Part shown: positions 26,452-35,800 of the stretch, in pieces | Position numbering within the stretch: the stretch's first letter is position 1 | How the letters are laid out: the number at the start of each line of letters is the position of its first letter | Origin: Hymenobacter guriensis | GTDB taxonomy: Bacteria; Bacteroidota; Bacteroidia; Cytophagales; Hymenobacteraceae | Assembly: GCF_015773195.1 (NCBI RefSeq) | Contig: NZ_JADWYK010000007.1 | Location: forward strand, 1 to 64,000 | Reading direction: 5' to 3' | Length of the DNA: 64,000 nt | Program-made: the position numbers and the translations under genes | The notes under the pieces: model-generated | Database searches by the model: none | Seen by the model: the letters and a program-made list of their open reading frames with translations, nothing else | What the model was told of the DNA's origin: nothing

Positions 26452-27252
26452 ATGGCTGAAACCCTGCCCACCTACACCTGCCTGCTCTACGACGTGCGCC
26501 CCGACGGTGTGGCCACTATCACCCTCAACCGCCCGGAAGTTTTCAACGCCTTCAACGACCCCCAGAGCTACGAGCTGCAGGATGCCCTCAGGCAGGTAGC
26601 CCGCGATGCACAGGTGCGGGCCGTGGTACTCACGGGCGCCGGCCGGGCCTTTTGCTCGGGCCAGGATTTGAAAGGCGCCAGCGCCGGCGAAAAACGCTCG
26701 TTCTACGACTCCCTGCACAAGCGCTACAACCCCATCATCCGGGCTATGCGCGCCCTGCCTAAGCCCATTATCTGCCGCCTCAACGGCGTAGCGGCCGGCG
26801 CGGGCTGCTCCCTGGCCCTGGCCTGCGACGCCATTGTGGCCTCGGCCGAAGCTTCACTGATTGAGGTATTCATCAACATCGGGCTGGTGCCGGATTCAGG
26901 CTCATCCTACTTTCTGCCGCGCATGGTGGGCTCGTTGAAGGCTTTTGAGCTGTGCGCGCTGGGCTCCAAAGTACCCGCCGACGAAGCGCTGCGCCTGGGC
27001 CTCGTGAACCAGGTAGTACCCGCCGAGCAGCTCGACGAAGCCGCTTATGGTCTGGCCTCCCGCTACGCTGCGGCCCCCACCAGGTCCATTGGCCTCATCA
27101 AACAGATGCTCAACAAAGCCGGCACCTCCACCCTGGACGAGATGCTCGACTACGAAGCCCTCTGCCAGCAGATTGCCGGCGAATCGGAAGACTACCAGGA
27201 AGGCGTGAAGGCATTTGCCGAAAAGCGCAAGCCTAGCTTCACTGGCCGATAA
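26452..27252 (+). CDS. Enoyl-CoA hydratase/isomerase, PaaG-like
   Basis: A crotonase-fold enzyme of 266 residues from ATG 26452. The oxyanion-hole segments VLTGAGRAFCSGQDLK and GVAAGAGCSLALACDAIV are present, and EVFINIGLVPDSGSSYFLPR with an active-site Asp resembles 2-(1,2-epoxy-1,2-dihydrophenyl)acetyl-CoA isomerase (PaaG). No other phenylacetate genes are here, so a general beta-oxidation role is equally possible. TATTTTG, near a -7 box, occurs at 26421. Confidence 0.88.
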   Translation: MAETLPTYTCLLYDVRPDGVATITLNRPEVFNAFNDPQSYELQDALRQVARDAQVRAVVLTGAGRAFCSGQDLKGASAGEKRSFYDSLHKRYNPIIRAMRALPKPIICRLNGVAAGAGCSLALACDAIVASAEASLIEVFINIGLVPDSGSSYFLPRMVGSLKAFELCALGSKVPADEALRLGLVNQVVPAEQLDEAAYGLASRYAAAPTRSIGLIKQMLNKAGTSTLDEMLDYEALCQQIAGESEDYQEGVKAFAEKRKPSFTGR

Positions 27253-27270
27253 GCTGCTTTTTGAGTTAAA

Positions 27271-27309
27271 CGCAAAGAAGGCTCCTGATTACAGGAACCT
27301 TCTTTTGCG
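27271..27309 (+). terminator. Terminator after the PaaG-like gene
   Basis: CGCAAAGAAGG...CCTTCTTTTGCG forms a nearly perfect stem with A/T runs on both sides, so it can also serve the convergent lipoprotein gene. Confidence 0.8.
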
Positions 27310-27346
27310 ATATAATACCTGCTGCGTAAATCAATTGTGGCAACGA

Positions 27347-28192
27347 CTAGTGTAACGTGATGGTGCGGGTGCGGCCATTGATGGTTACGGTAGCAATATT
27401 GTCGCAGGCCTGGGTGCCGGTGGGGTCGTAGTTCAGCAGCAGACTTTTCTCCTTGCTGTTGGTGATGCTGACGGTACCGGAGATGAAGTGGCGGGCGCAG
27501 CCTTCGGCGAACGATTTGATGAGGGGCTGCTCGATAGTGGCAGTGTAGCTGACGCCTTTGCGGTTAGTACCCGTAGCCGAGCCCGCTACGCTGTACGTGT
27601 CGTCGCGCAGGGTGCGGGTGCCGAAGCCAGCGGTGCGGGTATAGGTGCGCTGGGAAGCCCAGCCGTGGGTACCTTCTGGGGTGATGATGCTGGCATCCTT
27701 CACCTCCACGGAGTAGGAACCCTGACCTAAGTTGGTGTAGAGCCGGGTGCCGGTGTGCTGCCGGTCGTTCACGTAATAATCAAGCAGGGAAACCGTGATA
27801 GTGCTGCCCACCTGCCGTAGCTGCTGGCTGAATACGGCTACAATTTTACCCCGGCGCAAACGGCCGTTGGGCCCGGCGCAGTTGGTGGGGCCGAAGTCCA
27901 GCGTGAGGGTGCGGGTAGCGGGGTCGTAGGTTCGGGTAAAGCAGTTCCCGGCCACGCGAAGCAGGTCGCCGGCCTCGGCTTCGGTGCCGCTGGCGGTGGC
28001 CACATCGTTGGGCGCACTGGCATTCAGCAGGTCCAGCAGATCGGCGCCGCCCTCCTCAGCCGCTCCCTGATCCTCCGCCGACGTAATGCTTTCGGGGGTG
28101 GCTTGGTCGCTTTCTTTGGCGCAGCCGACAGTCAGCAAAGCCCCCACAACGAGGGCAGAAAAATACCATGGACAAAGCGTAGGCAGTTTCAT
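27347..28192 (-). CDS. Hypothetical lipoprotein
   Basis: A 281-residue exported lipoprotein: the signal MKLPTLCPWYFSALVVGALL ends in LTVGC. An acidic, low-complexity linker (SAEDQGAAEEGGADLLD) follows. The remaining two thirds are beta-rich, with Thr/Tyr-rich strands (DPATRTLTLDFGPTNC, GSYSVEVKDASI) and four Cys residues. I recognise no family. Outer-surface or periplasmic location is expected; the function is unknown. Confidence 0.7.
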   Translation of the reverse strand: MKLPTLCPWYFSALVVGALLTVGCAKESDQATPESITSAEDQGAAEEGGADLLDLLNASAPNDVATASGTEAEAGDLLRVAGNCFTRTYDPATRTLTLDFGPTNCAGPNGRLRRGKIVAVFSQQLRQVGSTITVSLLDYYVNDRQHTGTRLYTNLGQGSYSVEVKDASIITPEGTHGWASQRTYTRTAGFGTRTLRDDTYSVAGSATGTNRKGVSYTATIEQPLIKSFAEGCARHFISGTVSITNSKEKSLLLNYDPTGTQACDNIATVTINGRTRTITLH

Positions 28193-28340
28193 AAGGCAAA
28201 TGAGTTGAGGGTTGAACAGCTGTTTTCGCTTGTTGGAGGCGGAGCGTTTAAGTTAGTTTAATTCAAGCCGCCGAATATTTCTGCGCGGCTGAGCTTACCC
28301 CAACAATAACAAGACCTTCCCCGGCGCGTATAGACAGGAT

Positions 28341-28952
28341 ATGCGTTTTTCTTCTCCCAAGATATTCAGCTGTTTGCCCTTCTGGTTTTCAGCAATTACC
28401 CTGTCCACTACCCTGGCAGCCTGCTCGTCCAACAGTGAGCAGCAGGACCCGGTAGCGGCAGCCCGCTTCGAGAATGAGCGCCGCATTGGGGAAGCCGACG
28501 TAACCAGCAAGCAGGAGCGCGACGCCGAGTTTCTGGTGAATGCGGCGGCCAGCGGGCAGCTGCTGACAGAAGCCAGCCGCCTGGCCCTGCAAAAAGCCAC
28601 CCTGCCTGCCGTGCGCAACTTCGCCGCCAGGCTGCTGAAAGAGCACGCGGCCATTGGCCAGGGGTTGCAGGTGGTAGCGCAGCAGAAAAGCATTACGGTG
28701 CCTTCGGGCCTGGGCCACGAGCAGCAGGATCAATACCAGAAGCTCACCGCGGCCGGTGGCAGCGCCTTCGACAAGCAGTACGTGGAGTTGCTCTTGGACT
28801 TGCACAACAAGCAGGAAGATGCCTTTGATGACATGCGCGAAGAGGCCTACGATGGCGACATCCGGGGTTTTGCAGCTAAGTACTATCCCGTGCTTTCTGA
28901 TCACCTGAGCCAGCTCAAACAGCTTGAAGATCAAACTGAGAACCTTCCTTAA
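28341..28952 (+). CDS. DUF4142 lipoprotein
   Basis: 203 residues with a lipoprotein signal ending LAAC (Cys28), then a four-helix DUF4142 domain: DAEFLVNAAASGQLLTEASR, VRNFAARLLKEHAAIGQGL and a C-terminal GFAAKYYPVLSDHLSQLKQL. DUF4142 proteins are small periplasmic helical bundles, frequent and often multicopy in this phylum; stress or adhesion roles have been proposed but not settled. A paralogue follows 48 bp later on the same strand. Confidence 0.88.
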   Translation: MRFSSPKIFSCLPFWFSAITLSTTLAACSSNSEQQDPVAAARFENERRIGEADVTSKQERDAEFLVNAAASGQLLTEASRLALQKATLPAVRNFAARLLKEHAAIGQGLQVVAQQKSITVPSGLGHEQQDQYQKLTAAGGSAFDKQYVELLLDLHNKQEDAFDDMREEAYDGDIRGFAAKYYPVLSDHLSQLKQLEDQTENLP

Positions 28953-29000
28953 TTTCTTTCTTCTCCTTTTCTAATCTCTCCAACCCAACCACAAACACTC

Positions 29001-29666
29001 ATGAAAAAGAACCTGTTTGCCATTCTGCCCCTGGCCGCGCTGCTGGCCCTGAATACGAGCTGCGGCGACGCAAACAAGCGTACCGATGGCACCGCCGGTG
29101 AAGCAGTTAGCGACATGGACAAGGCCGCGGATGAAGGCGGCGTTCAGGCCGATGCTACTGTGATTGACAACAATGCCGGTCCTACCGTAACTGCTGATGC
29201 CGATTCGGCCGCGCCAGCTGCTGCTGCTGGTCCCACCGCCCCCCACGCCACCGACCCCGAGTTCATGAAGTCGGCCGCCCATAGCGACCAGAACGAAATT
29301 CAGCTCAGCAAGCTGGCCCTGGAAAAAGGCGTGACGGGCATGGTGAAAGACCACGCCAACAAGATGATTCAGGACCACACCAAATCGACCAACGACCTGA
29401 AGCCCATTGCCCAGAAGAAGAACGTAGTGCTGCCCACCGACATGGACGCGGAGCACAAAGCCATTGCGGCCGATATGCGTAAGCTTTCGGGTAAAGACTT
29501 CGAGAAGAAGTTCATGGACCAGATGGTAGCCGACCACCAGAAGACGCTGAACACGCTGCAGGCTCACCTCGGCATGACGCAGGACGCTGACCTAAAGGGC
29601 TTCATTCAGAAAGTGACGCCCGTAGTGCAGAGCCACCTGGATATGTCAAAACAGCACGCTATGTAA
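29001..29666 (+). CDS. DUF4142 lipoprotein
   Basis: 221 residues: a signal ending in NTSC (about Cys20), an Ala/Asp-rich linker to about residue 90, then a DUF4142 bundle (SAAHSDQNEIQLSKLALEKG, DHANKMIQDHTKSTNDLKPI, KFMDQMVADHQKTLNTLQAH, PVVQSHLDMSK). The conserved His residues at helix ends (KDH, ADH, QSH) are regularly spaced. It probably shares a transcript with the preceding DUF4142 gene and ends at a strong bidirectional terminator. Confidence 0.88.
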   Translation: MKKNLFAILPLAALLALNTSCGDANKRTDGTAGEAVSDMDKAADEGGVQADATVIDNNAGPTVTADADSAAPAAAAGPTAPHATDPEFMKSAAHSDQNEIQLSKLALEKGVTGMVKDHANKMIQDHTKSTNDLKPIAQKKNVVLPTDMDAEHKAIAADMRKLSGKDFEKKFMDQMVADHQKTLNTLQAHLGMTQDADLKGFIQKVTPVVQSHLDMSKQHAM

Positions 29667-29681
29667 GCTGCCGGTTGACAT

Positions 29682-29737
29682 AAACCGCATAAAAAAGCCG
29701 CCGGAAGTAGATTTCCGGCGGCTTTTTTATGCGGTTT
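29682..29737. terminator. Bidirectional terminator with 25-bp perfect arms
   Basis: AAACCGCATAAAAAAGCCGC (start of the left arm, 29682-29706) pairs perfectly with 29713-29737 across a 6-nt loop, between the convergent DUF4142 gene and uvrA. Confidence 0.9.
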
Positions 29738-29745
29738 CGGGAAAG

Positions 29746-32700
29746 CTATGCTTCAGCGTACTTGCTTCCCTTCAGCTCTTCGGCCAGGAAACGGCTGGTG
29801 TGGCCTTTACCCGATTTGGCTACCTGCTCCGGCGTGCCCTGAGCCACAATGGTGCCCCCACCCGCCCCGCCTTCCGGCCCGATGTCAATCAGGTGGTCGG
29901 CTACTTTGATGAGGTCTAGGTTGTGCTCGATGATGAGGACGGTGTTGCCTTTGTCGGCGAGCTTGTGCAGCACCACGGCCAGATGGTTGATGTCTTCGAA
30001 GTGCAGGCCAGTGGTGGGCTCATCGAGGATGTAGAAGGTCTTGCCAGTGTCCTTCTTGCTGAGCTCCGTCGCCAGCTTCACGCGCTGTGCTTCGCCACCC
30101 GACAGCGTAGTAGCCTGCTGACCCAGCGTGAGGTAGCCCAGACCTACTTCGTTCAGGGTCTGAATCTTGCGAAGGATGCGGGGTTGAAACTCGAAGAACT
30201 CTACGGCCTTTTCCACCGTCATGTCCAGCACATCGGTAATGCTTTTGCCCTTGAAGCGAACCTCCAGCGTTTCGCGGTTGTAGCGGCGGCCTTTGCAGGT
30301 TTCACAGGGCACGTGCACGTCGGGCAGGAAGTTCATTTCGATGGTGCGCATGCCGGCCCCCTCGCAGGTTTCGCAACGGCCACCCTTCACGTTAAAGGAA
30401 AAGCGGCCCGGTCCGTACCCGCGGATTTTGGCCTCGGGCAGCGAAGAAAACAGCTGGCGTATTTCGGTGAACACGCCGGTATACGTAGCCGGGTTAGAGC
30501 GTGGGGTGCGTCCAATTGGTGACTGATCTACCTCAATTACCTTGTCGATAAAGTCCAAGCCTTCAATCTTATCGTACTGCAGCGGCTCGCGCTTAGCGTT
30601 GAAGAAGTGCTGGTTAAGGATGGGGTACAGCGTATCGTGAATCAGGCTCGACTTGCCGGAGCCCGACACGCCTGTGACGGCTATGAGCTTGCCCAGCGGA
30701 AATTTGGCGGTTACATTCTTGAGGTTGTGGCCTTTGGCCCCGCGCAGCACCAGCTCGTTGCCTTCGCCCGTGCGCTTTTTCTTGCGCAGCTCAATGTGCT
30801 TTTGCCCGCTGAGGTATTGGGAGGTGAGCGAGCCGCTGCTGAAGATTTCCGTGGGCGTACCAGCCGCCACAATCTGCCCGCCGTGGATGCCCGCGCCGGG
30901 GCCAATGTCCAGCACATGGTCGGCGTGCATAATCATGTCCTTGTCGTGCTCCACCACAATCACCGAGTTGCCCAGGTCACGCAGGTGCTGCAGAGCCTTG
31001 ATCAGCCGCTCGTTGTCGCGCTGGTGCAGGCCAATACTGGGCTCATCCATGATGTAGAGCACGCCCACGAGCTGGGTGCCAATCTGCGTAGCCAAGCGGA
31101 TGCGCTGGCTTTCGCCGCCCGAGAGGGTGCGCACCGAGCGGTGCAGGTTTAGGTAATCGAGGCCCACTTCCAGTAGGAAGCCGATGCGCTTGCGGATTTC
31201 CTTCAGCAGCTCACGAGCAATCAGGTTCTGGCGCTCCGAGAGGCGGGTTTCTAGGCCTTCAAACCAAGCTGCCAGCTCGCTGAGGTCCATCACCGACAGC
31301 TCGCCGATGTGGTGATTGGCAATCTTGAAGTGCAGGCTTTCCTTTTTGAGGCGGTAGCCGTGGCACTCGGGGCACTCCTGGGCCTGGGTGTACTGCTGAA
31401 TCCACTCCCGGATGTTCTCCGAGTCGGACTCCATTTGGCGGCGCAGGAACGGAATGATGCCCTCAAACGGCTCCACGTAGTTGGCCTTTTTGGGGTCGGC
31501 ATCCTCGTCCTCGGGTACGCCGTGCAGCAGGCGCTCCACCAGCTCGGCCGGCAGCTTTTCGATGGGGGTGCTCAGGCTGGCTTTGTGCTTTTTGACGATG
31601 AGGCCGAGCTGCTGGAAAATCCAGATGTCGCGGTACTCGCCCAGGGGAGCAATACCGCCCCGGCTGATGCTCAGCTTTTTGTCGGGCATCACCGAGTCCT
31701 CGGTGATTTCCTGCACTTCGCCCAGCCCGTTGCAGGTGGGGCAGGCGCCGTACGGCGAGTTGAAGCTGAACGTATTGGGCGCCGGGTCGTCGTAGGCAAT
31801 ACCTGTGGCCGGGTCCATCAGGAAGCGGGAAAAGAACTGGGTGTTGTCCTTCTTCTTGTCGGCATCGAGCACCAGCATGGTGCCTTTGCCTTGGGTGAGG
31901 GCATTCTGCACCGAGCCGGAAAGGCGGAAACGGTCTTCCTCCTTCACCACCAGCCGATCGATGACGATTTCGATGTCGTGGATTTTGTAGCGGTCCACCT
32001 GCATCTTGGGCGTGATGTCGAGCAGCTCGCCATCCACGCGCACTTTGGTGAAGCCCAGCTTGGCTACCTGCTGAAACAACTCCCGGTAGTGACCCTTGCG
32101 GCCTTTCACCACCGGCGCCAGCACCACCAGCTTGCGACCGTCGTACTCTTTCAGGATGTAGTTGATGATCTGGTCGTCGCTCTGCCGGATCATCTTCTGG
32201 CCCGTGGCGTAGCTGAAGGCCTCGGCGGTGCGGGCGTAGAGCAGGCGCAGAAAGTCGTAAATCTCGGTGATGGTGCCCACCGTGGAGCGGGGGTTGCGCG
32301 AGGTCGTCTTCTGCTCGATGCTGATAACCGGCGACAGGCCCTCAATCTTATCCACGTCGGGCCGCTCCAGCCCACCCATAAAGGAGCGGGCGTAGGCCGA
32401 AAACGTTTCCATGTAGCGGCGCTGACCCTCAGCATAAATCGTATCGAACGCCAACGACGACTTGCCCGAGCCCGAAATGCCGGTAAATACCACCAGCCGC
32501 CCGCGCGGAATCCGCACGGAAATGTTCTTCAAGTTATGCTCTCGCGCCCCGTACACTTCAATATAGGGCGCTTCCAGATCGGCGGGGCCCAGCAGCTGCC
32601 CACGGGTAACCACGTGGCTTTCCATTACCGTTTCGTTTACCTGCTCAGCTAGGGGCACTGCCTGCACGGCGGCCGTGGTATGCTCCGTGGCGTTGTCGGC

Positions 32701-32874
32701 TACGGCGGCAGCCGTAGGGCGCGGCGCCTTCCTGGCTTTCGCAGCCGGGGCAGCATCGTCAGCAACGGAAGTTTTGCCGGGCTTGGTTGCTTTGGGTGCG
32801 CGGGGAGCTTTGGAAGCTACCGGCTTGCCGGCAGCAGAGGAAGAAGCGGGAGTAGCAGTTGATTTTTTAGCCAT
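29746..32874 (-). CDS. uvrA: Excinuclease ABC subunit UvrA
   Basis: UvrA (1042 residues) recognises bulky DNA damage and loads UvrB in nucleotide excision repair. Both ABC modules are intact (GISGSGKSS with [18 protein letters not shown] with LSGGEAQRV). Zinc-type Cys pairs occur in [20 protein letters not shown] and CETCEGAG...[10 protein letters not shown]. The protein is about 90 residues longer than usual: an N-terminal tail rich in Lys, Ala and Pro ([16 protein letters not shown]...) precedes the conserved [16 protein letters not shown] 32874 is preceded by a perfect -7 box. Confidence 0.96.
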   Translation of the reverse strand: MAKKSTATPASSSAAGKPVASKAPRAPKATKPGKTSVADDAAPAAKARKAPRPTAAAVADNATEHTTAAVQAVPLAEQVNETVMESHVVTRGQLLGPADLEAPYIEVYGAREHNLKNISVRIPRGRLVVFTGISGSGKSSLAFDTIYAEGQRRYMETFSAYARSFMGGLERPDVDKIEGLSPVISIEQKTTSRNPRSTVGTITEIYDFLRLLYARTAEAFSYATGQKMIRQSDDQIINYILKEYDGRKLVVLAPVVKGRKGHYRELFQQVAKLGFTKVRVDGELLDITPKMQVDRYKIHDIEIVIDRLVVKEEDRFRLSGSVQNALTQGKGTMLVLDADKKKDNTQFFSRFLMDPATGIAYDDPAPNTFSFNSPYGACPTCNGLGEVQEITEDSVMPDKKLSISRGGIAPLGEYRDIWIFQQLGLIVKKHKASLSTPIEKLPAELVERLLHGVPEDEDADPKKANYVEPFEGIIPFLRRQMESDSENIREWIQQYTQAQECPECHGYRLKKESLHFKIANHHIGELSVMDLSELAAWFEGLETRLSERQNLIARELLKEIRKRIGFLLEVGLDYLNLHRSVRTLSGGESQRIRLATQIGTQLVGVLYIMDEPSIGLHQRDNERLIKALQHLRDLGNSVIVVEHDKDMIMHADHVLDIGPGAGIHGGQIVAAGTPTEIFSSGSLTSQYLSGQKHIELRKKKRTGEGNELVLRGAKGHNLKNVTAKFPLGKLIAVTGVSGSGKSSLIHDTLYPILNQHFFNAKREPLQYDKIEGLDFIDKVIEVDQSPIGRTPRSNPATYTGVFTEIRQLFSSLPEAKIRGYGPGRFSFNVKGGRCETCEGAGMRTIEMNFLPDVHVPCETCKGRRYNRETLEVRFKGKSITDVLDMTVEKAVEFFEFQPRILRKIQTLNEVGLGYLTLGQQATTLSGGEAQRVKLATELSKKDTGKTFYILDEPTTGLHFEDINHLAVVLHKLADKGNTVLIIEHNLDLIKVADHLIDIGPEGGAGGGTIVAQGTPEQVAKSGKGHTSRFLAEELKGSKYAEA

Positions 32875-32898
32875 GCGGCAGCGAAGCGGATAAGTCTG

Positions 32899-32906
32899 CA
32901 AAGGTA
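32899..32906 (-). promoter_or_regulatory. -7 box for uvrA
   Basis: TACCTTTG on the minus strand is a perfect TAnnTTTG element 24 bp upstream of the uvrA ATG. Confidence 0.5.
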
Positions 32907-33146
32907 CGCAAATCAGGCCCCGGCGGCTAGCCCGAATAGCTTATTTGCCAAGCGTATTGGCGAACAATTCCCCGGCCAGCCCCAAAAACTCAACGGGGCA
33001 CAGAGGGGCTATAACACGGGCTCCTGGGGAAATGTCCCGCCCCACCCAAAGTTCTGTTAAACCTTGAGCGGCCTGTGCGTCTAACGCGTGAATTATGGTG
33101 CGGCTTTTGCCTTAAGGCATGGCGTCTTTCTTTTGACTTCTCTTCT

Positions 33147-33947
33147 ATGAAAACTCTGCTGAAATCGGGTCTGGCCCTGGTGCTTGGGATGCTGCTGTAC
33201 AGCGGCTCCGCACAGGCGCAGGTGCAGATCAACGTGAACACTCCGTACTGGGGACCGAGCGTAGGCCCGGACGTGCAGTATTACTACATTCCGGAAATCG
33301 ACGGCTACTACGACCTGTACTCCGGGCAGTATCTGTTCTTCGACCCGGTGTATGGGGCCTGGGTTAGCTCGCCCTATCTGCCTCGCGCCTACGCCGCCTA
33401 CGACCCGCGCTTTTTCCACCCCGTGGTGGTGCAGTACGTGGGCCGCCAACCCTGGGGCTACCTGCGCGACCACCGCGCCTACTGCGACCGGTGGGGCGTG
33501 CAGCCGGGCCGCTACTACGGTTCCCGCTGGCCCGGCCGGGGCTACGCAGCCTATCCGCACGGCTATAACCCGGGCTACTATGCTAACCGCCCCGGCAACC
33601 AGGCCGGCTACGCCCGCGACAACAACCGGGACCAATACAACAGCCGCAACGATAACCGCGACAACCGCGGAACCTACGGCAGCCGCAGCGACAACCGCAG
33701 TTCCCAGGGAGGCTACGATAACCGGGGTGACAATAACCGCCCCAACGGCCGCAACGACAACCGGGGCAGCTACGAGCGGCCCGACCGCAGCAATCAGAAC
33801 GGCAACGGCCGCAGCGGGTCCGCAATGCCTAATGGGCAAAGCAATTCTGGCCGGGGCAACTACTCGGCGCCGGGCGGAAGGGGAAGCCAGCCGCAGCAGG
33901 CTCCCGGCAACACGCAGAGCGGACGGGGAAGAAGCAGAGGGCAATAG
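33147..33947 (+). CDS. Secreted Tyr/Trp/Gly-rich protein, paralogue 1
   Basis: From ATG 33147 the product has 266 residues: a signal peptide (MKTLLKSGLALVLGMLLYSG, cleavage at AQAQ), then a globular part with INVNTPYWGP, QYYYIPEIDGYYDL, RFFHPV and QPWGYLRDHRAY. The last about 110 residues are low complexity (Asn, Arg, Gly, Asp: NNRDQYNSRNDNRDNRG) and disordered. The globular part is paralogous to 37175-37606, with the same motifs in the same order. The two genes bracket an MBOAT/SGNH acetylation pair, so a cell-surface polysaccharide link is plausible. No known family could be assigned. Confidence 0.8.
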   Translation: MKTLLKSGLALVLGMLLYSGSAQAQVQINVNTPYWGPSVGPDVQYYYIPEIDGYYDLYSGQYLFFDPVYGAWVSSPYLPRAYAAYDPRFFHPVVVQYVGRQPWGYLRDHRAYCDRWGVQPGRYYGSRWPGRGYAAYPHGYNPGYYANRPGNQAGYARDNNRDQYNSRNDNRDNRGTYGSRSDNRSSQGGYDNRGDNNRPNGRNDNRGSYERPDRSNQNGNGRSGSAMPNGQSNSGRGNYSAPGGRGSQPQQAPGNTQSGRGRSRGQ

Positions 33948-33952
33948 GCCAT

Positions 33953-34019
33953 GCGCTGGGCACATACCAAAAAGAGCCTCCGGTAGATACGGAGGCTCTT
34001 TTTGGTATGTGCCCAGCGC
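33953..34019 (+). terminator. Terminator with 30-bp perfect stem
   Basis: Arms 33953-33982 and 33990-34019 are perfectly complementary with a 7-nt loop (GTAGATA); CTCTTTTTGG gives a T-run. It directly follows the preceding gene. Confidence 0.9.
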
Positions 34020-34372
34020 CTTTATTCATCAAGACCGTTGCCACGCGTCTTCGAGCATGATATCAATTCTGATTTTGCTGATGACGGACAAAGTCAGGAT
34101 TATCTTCACTCTGTCAATTTCTTTCCATTACATCCCTTTTCTTGAATTATCCCTTCCTGGTAAAACTTGATAAAACGGCATTTTCGCCTGGCTTTTTCCT
34201 GTGTATGGCTCCTACGCCAATGTTCAGGCGCAGAGGAACCTCAATAGCCGCTTTACTTCCTGAAGCCCGGCAGCGCAGGCTGGCCAGCAGGCACTACCAT
34301 TGCCTGACCCCGGGAGCTGAACAAGCAAATCTGTAGTTTTGGGCGTTTCTGTGATTCGCTATTTCATCGTGC
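34020..34372. other. Non-coding leader before the MBOAT gene
   Basis: No gene is supported in these 353 bp. TAGTTTTG at 34334-34341 is a perfect -7 box 32 bp upstream of the MBOAT ATG. The rest is slightly AT-richer than its surroundings without clear structure. Confidence 0.45.
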
Positions 34373-35791
34373 ATGGTATTCAGCAGCACTCTGTTTTTAT
34401 TCTATTTTCTGCCCGGCTTTCTGCTGCTGTATTACGCAGTACCGCACAAGTTCAGGAACCTTGTGGCACTGCTGGCCAGCTTGGGCTTTTACGCCTGGGG
34501 CGGTCTTAGCTTCCTGGCGTTGTTCCTGATTTCGGTGGTCGTCAACTTCGTATTAATCTACCTCATGGACCGCGCCGCAGGCTGGCGCAAGCGCATTTAT
34601 CTGATTATAAGCATTGTCATCAACGTGGCCATGCTCTTCTACTTCAAGTATGCCAACTTCTTCCTTGAAAACGTCAGCACGGTGCGCGAGGCCACTGGCG
34701 GCACTTCGCTACAATGGGAAGAAGTAGTTCTACCTATCGGCATTTCCTTTTTCACCTTCGAGAAGCTCACCTATACCATTGACGTATACCGTGGAGTAAA
34801 CCGGCCGCTCAAGTCATTCTGGGACTTCCTGCTCTACATCATGCTTTTTCCCAAGATGATAGCCGGCCCCATTGTGCGCTTCCACGAAATTGCCGGCCAG
34901 CTCACCGACCGGTCGGCGTTTGAAACGGTGGACCACAGGCTGTCCGGCTTCTTCCGCTTTGCCCTGGGCCTGGCCAAGAAAGTACTCCTGGCTAACGTGC
35001 TGGGCCAGGAGGCCGACCGTCTTTTTGATCTGCCCCCAGCGGAGTTGTCGGCTCCGCTGGCCTGGCTGGGAGCCATTGCCTACACCTTCCAGATCTACTT
35101 TGACTTCTCCGGCTACTCCGATATGGCCATCGGCTTAGGCCGCATGATTGGCTTCCAGTTTCCCGAAAACTTCAACAACCCGTATATTTCGCGTAGCATT
35201 ACCGAGTTCTGGCAGCGCTGGCATATCACCCTTGGCCGCTGGATGCGCGACTACCTCTACATCCCATTAGGTGGCAACCGCGTCGGGCCCGGGCGCCTCT
35301 ACGCGAATCTTTGGGTGGTATTTATCCTCTCGGGCTTCTGGCACGGGGCCGCCTGGAACTTCATTGCCTGGGGTGCTTTCCACGGCTTGTTTCTCATCCT
35401 AGACCGCCTGTTTTGGCTGCGTATCTCGCGGCGGCTGGGCGTGCTGAGCATCCTGCCTACTTTTGTTGTGGCGGTGGTTGGCTGGGTGCTGTTCCGTGCT
35501 GAGAGCCTGAGTAGCGCCCTGGCCTACGTTGAGCGCATGTTTGGCGGGGAATGGCAGGAGTTGCCACGCTTCAGCACCGAGTTCTGGTACACACTGCTGC
35601 TTGCCGCTGGCTTCTCCTTTATGGCTGCTCTACCCCGCGTCGAACGATGGGAAGTGAACGTGCTTTTGGGGGAGCATTTGCAGCCCACTCGTGCCGTGAC
35701 CATTAGCGTTGCCGCTGCGCTACTGCTAATTCTCAGCGCCAGTGCCATAGTAGGCAGCAGTTTTAATCCTTTTATTTACTTCCGCTTCTAA
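34373..35791 (+). CDS. MBOAT family O-acyltransferase, AlgI-like
   Basis: A polytopic inner-membrane protein of 472 residues. The MBOAT catalytic His is in SGFWHGAAWNFIAWGAFHGL; FWQRWHITLGRWMRDYLYIP and the preceding IYFDFSGYSDMAIGLGRMIG are further AlgI/DltB-type hallmarks. It would move acetyl groups from the cytoplasm to the periplasm for exopolysaccharide O-acetylation. The next gene, 9 bp downstream, encodes an AlgJ/AlgX-like SGNH protein, the expected partner. No polysaccharide polymerase is adjacent, so the acceptor is unknown. Confidence 0.93.
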   Translation: MVFSSTLFLFYFLPGFLLLYYAVPHKFRNLVALLASLGFYAWGGLSFLALFLISVVVNFVLIYLMDRAAGWRKRIYLIISIVINVAMLFYFKYANFFLENVSTVREATGGTSLQWEEVVLPIGISFFTFEKLTYTIDVYRGVNRPLKSFWDFLLYIMLFPKMIAGPIVRFHEIAGQLTDRSAFETVDHRLSGFFRFALGLAKKVLLANVLGQEADRLFDLPPAELSAPLAWLGAIAYTFQIYFDFSGYSDMAIGLGRMIGFQFPENFNNPYISRSITEFWQRWHITLGRWMRDYLYIPLGGNRVGPGRLYANLWVVFILSGFWHGAAWNFIAWGAFHGLFLILDRLFWLRISRRLGVLSILPTFVVAVVGWVLFRAESLSSALAYVERMFGGEWQELPRFSTEFWYTLLLAAGFSFMAALPRVERWEVNVLLGEHLQPTRAVTISVAAALLLILSASAIVGSSFNPFIYFRF

Positions 35792-35800
35792 GCGCTGCCA

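Noticed and set aside
31309..32652. 447-codon frame opposite uvrA
   Set aside because: Antisense shadow; the uvrA motifs on the other strand are unambiguous.
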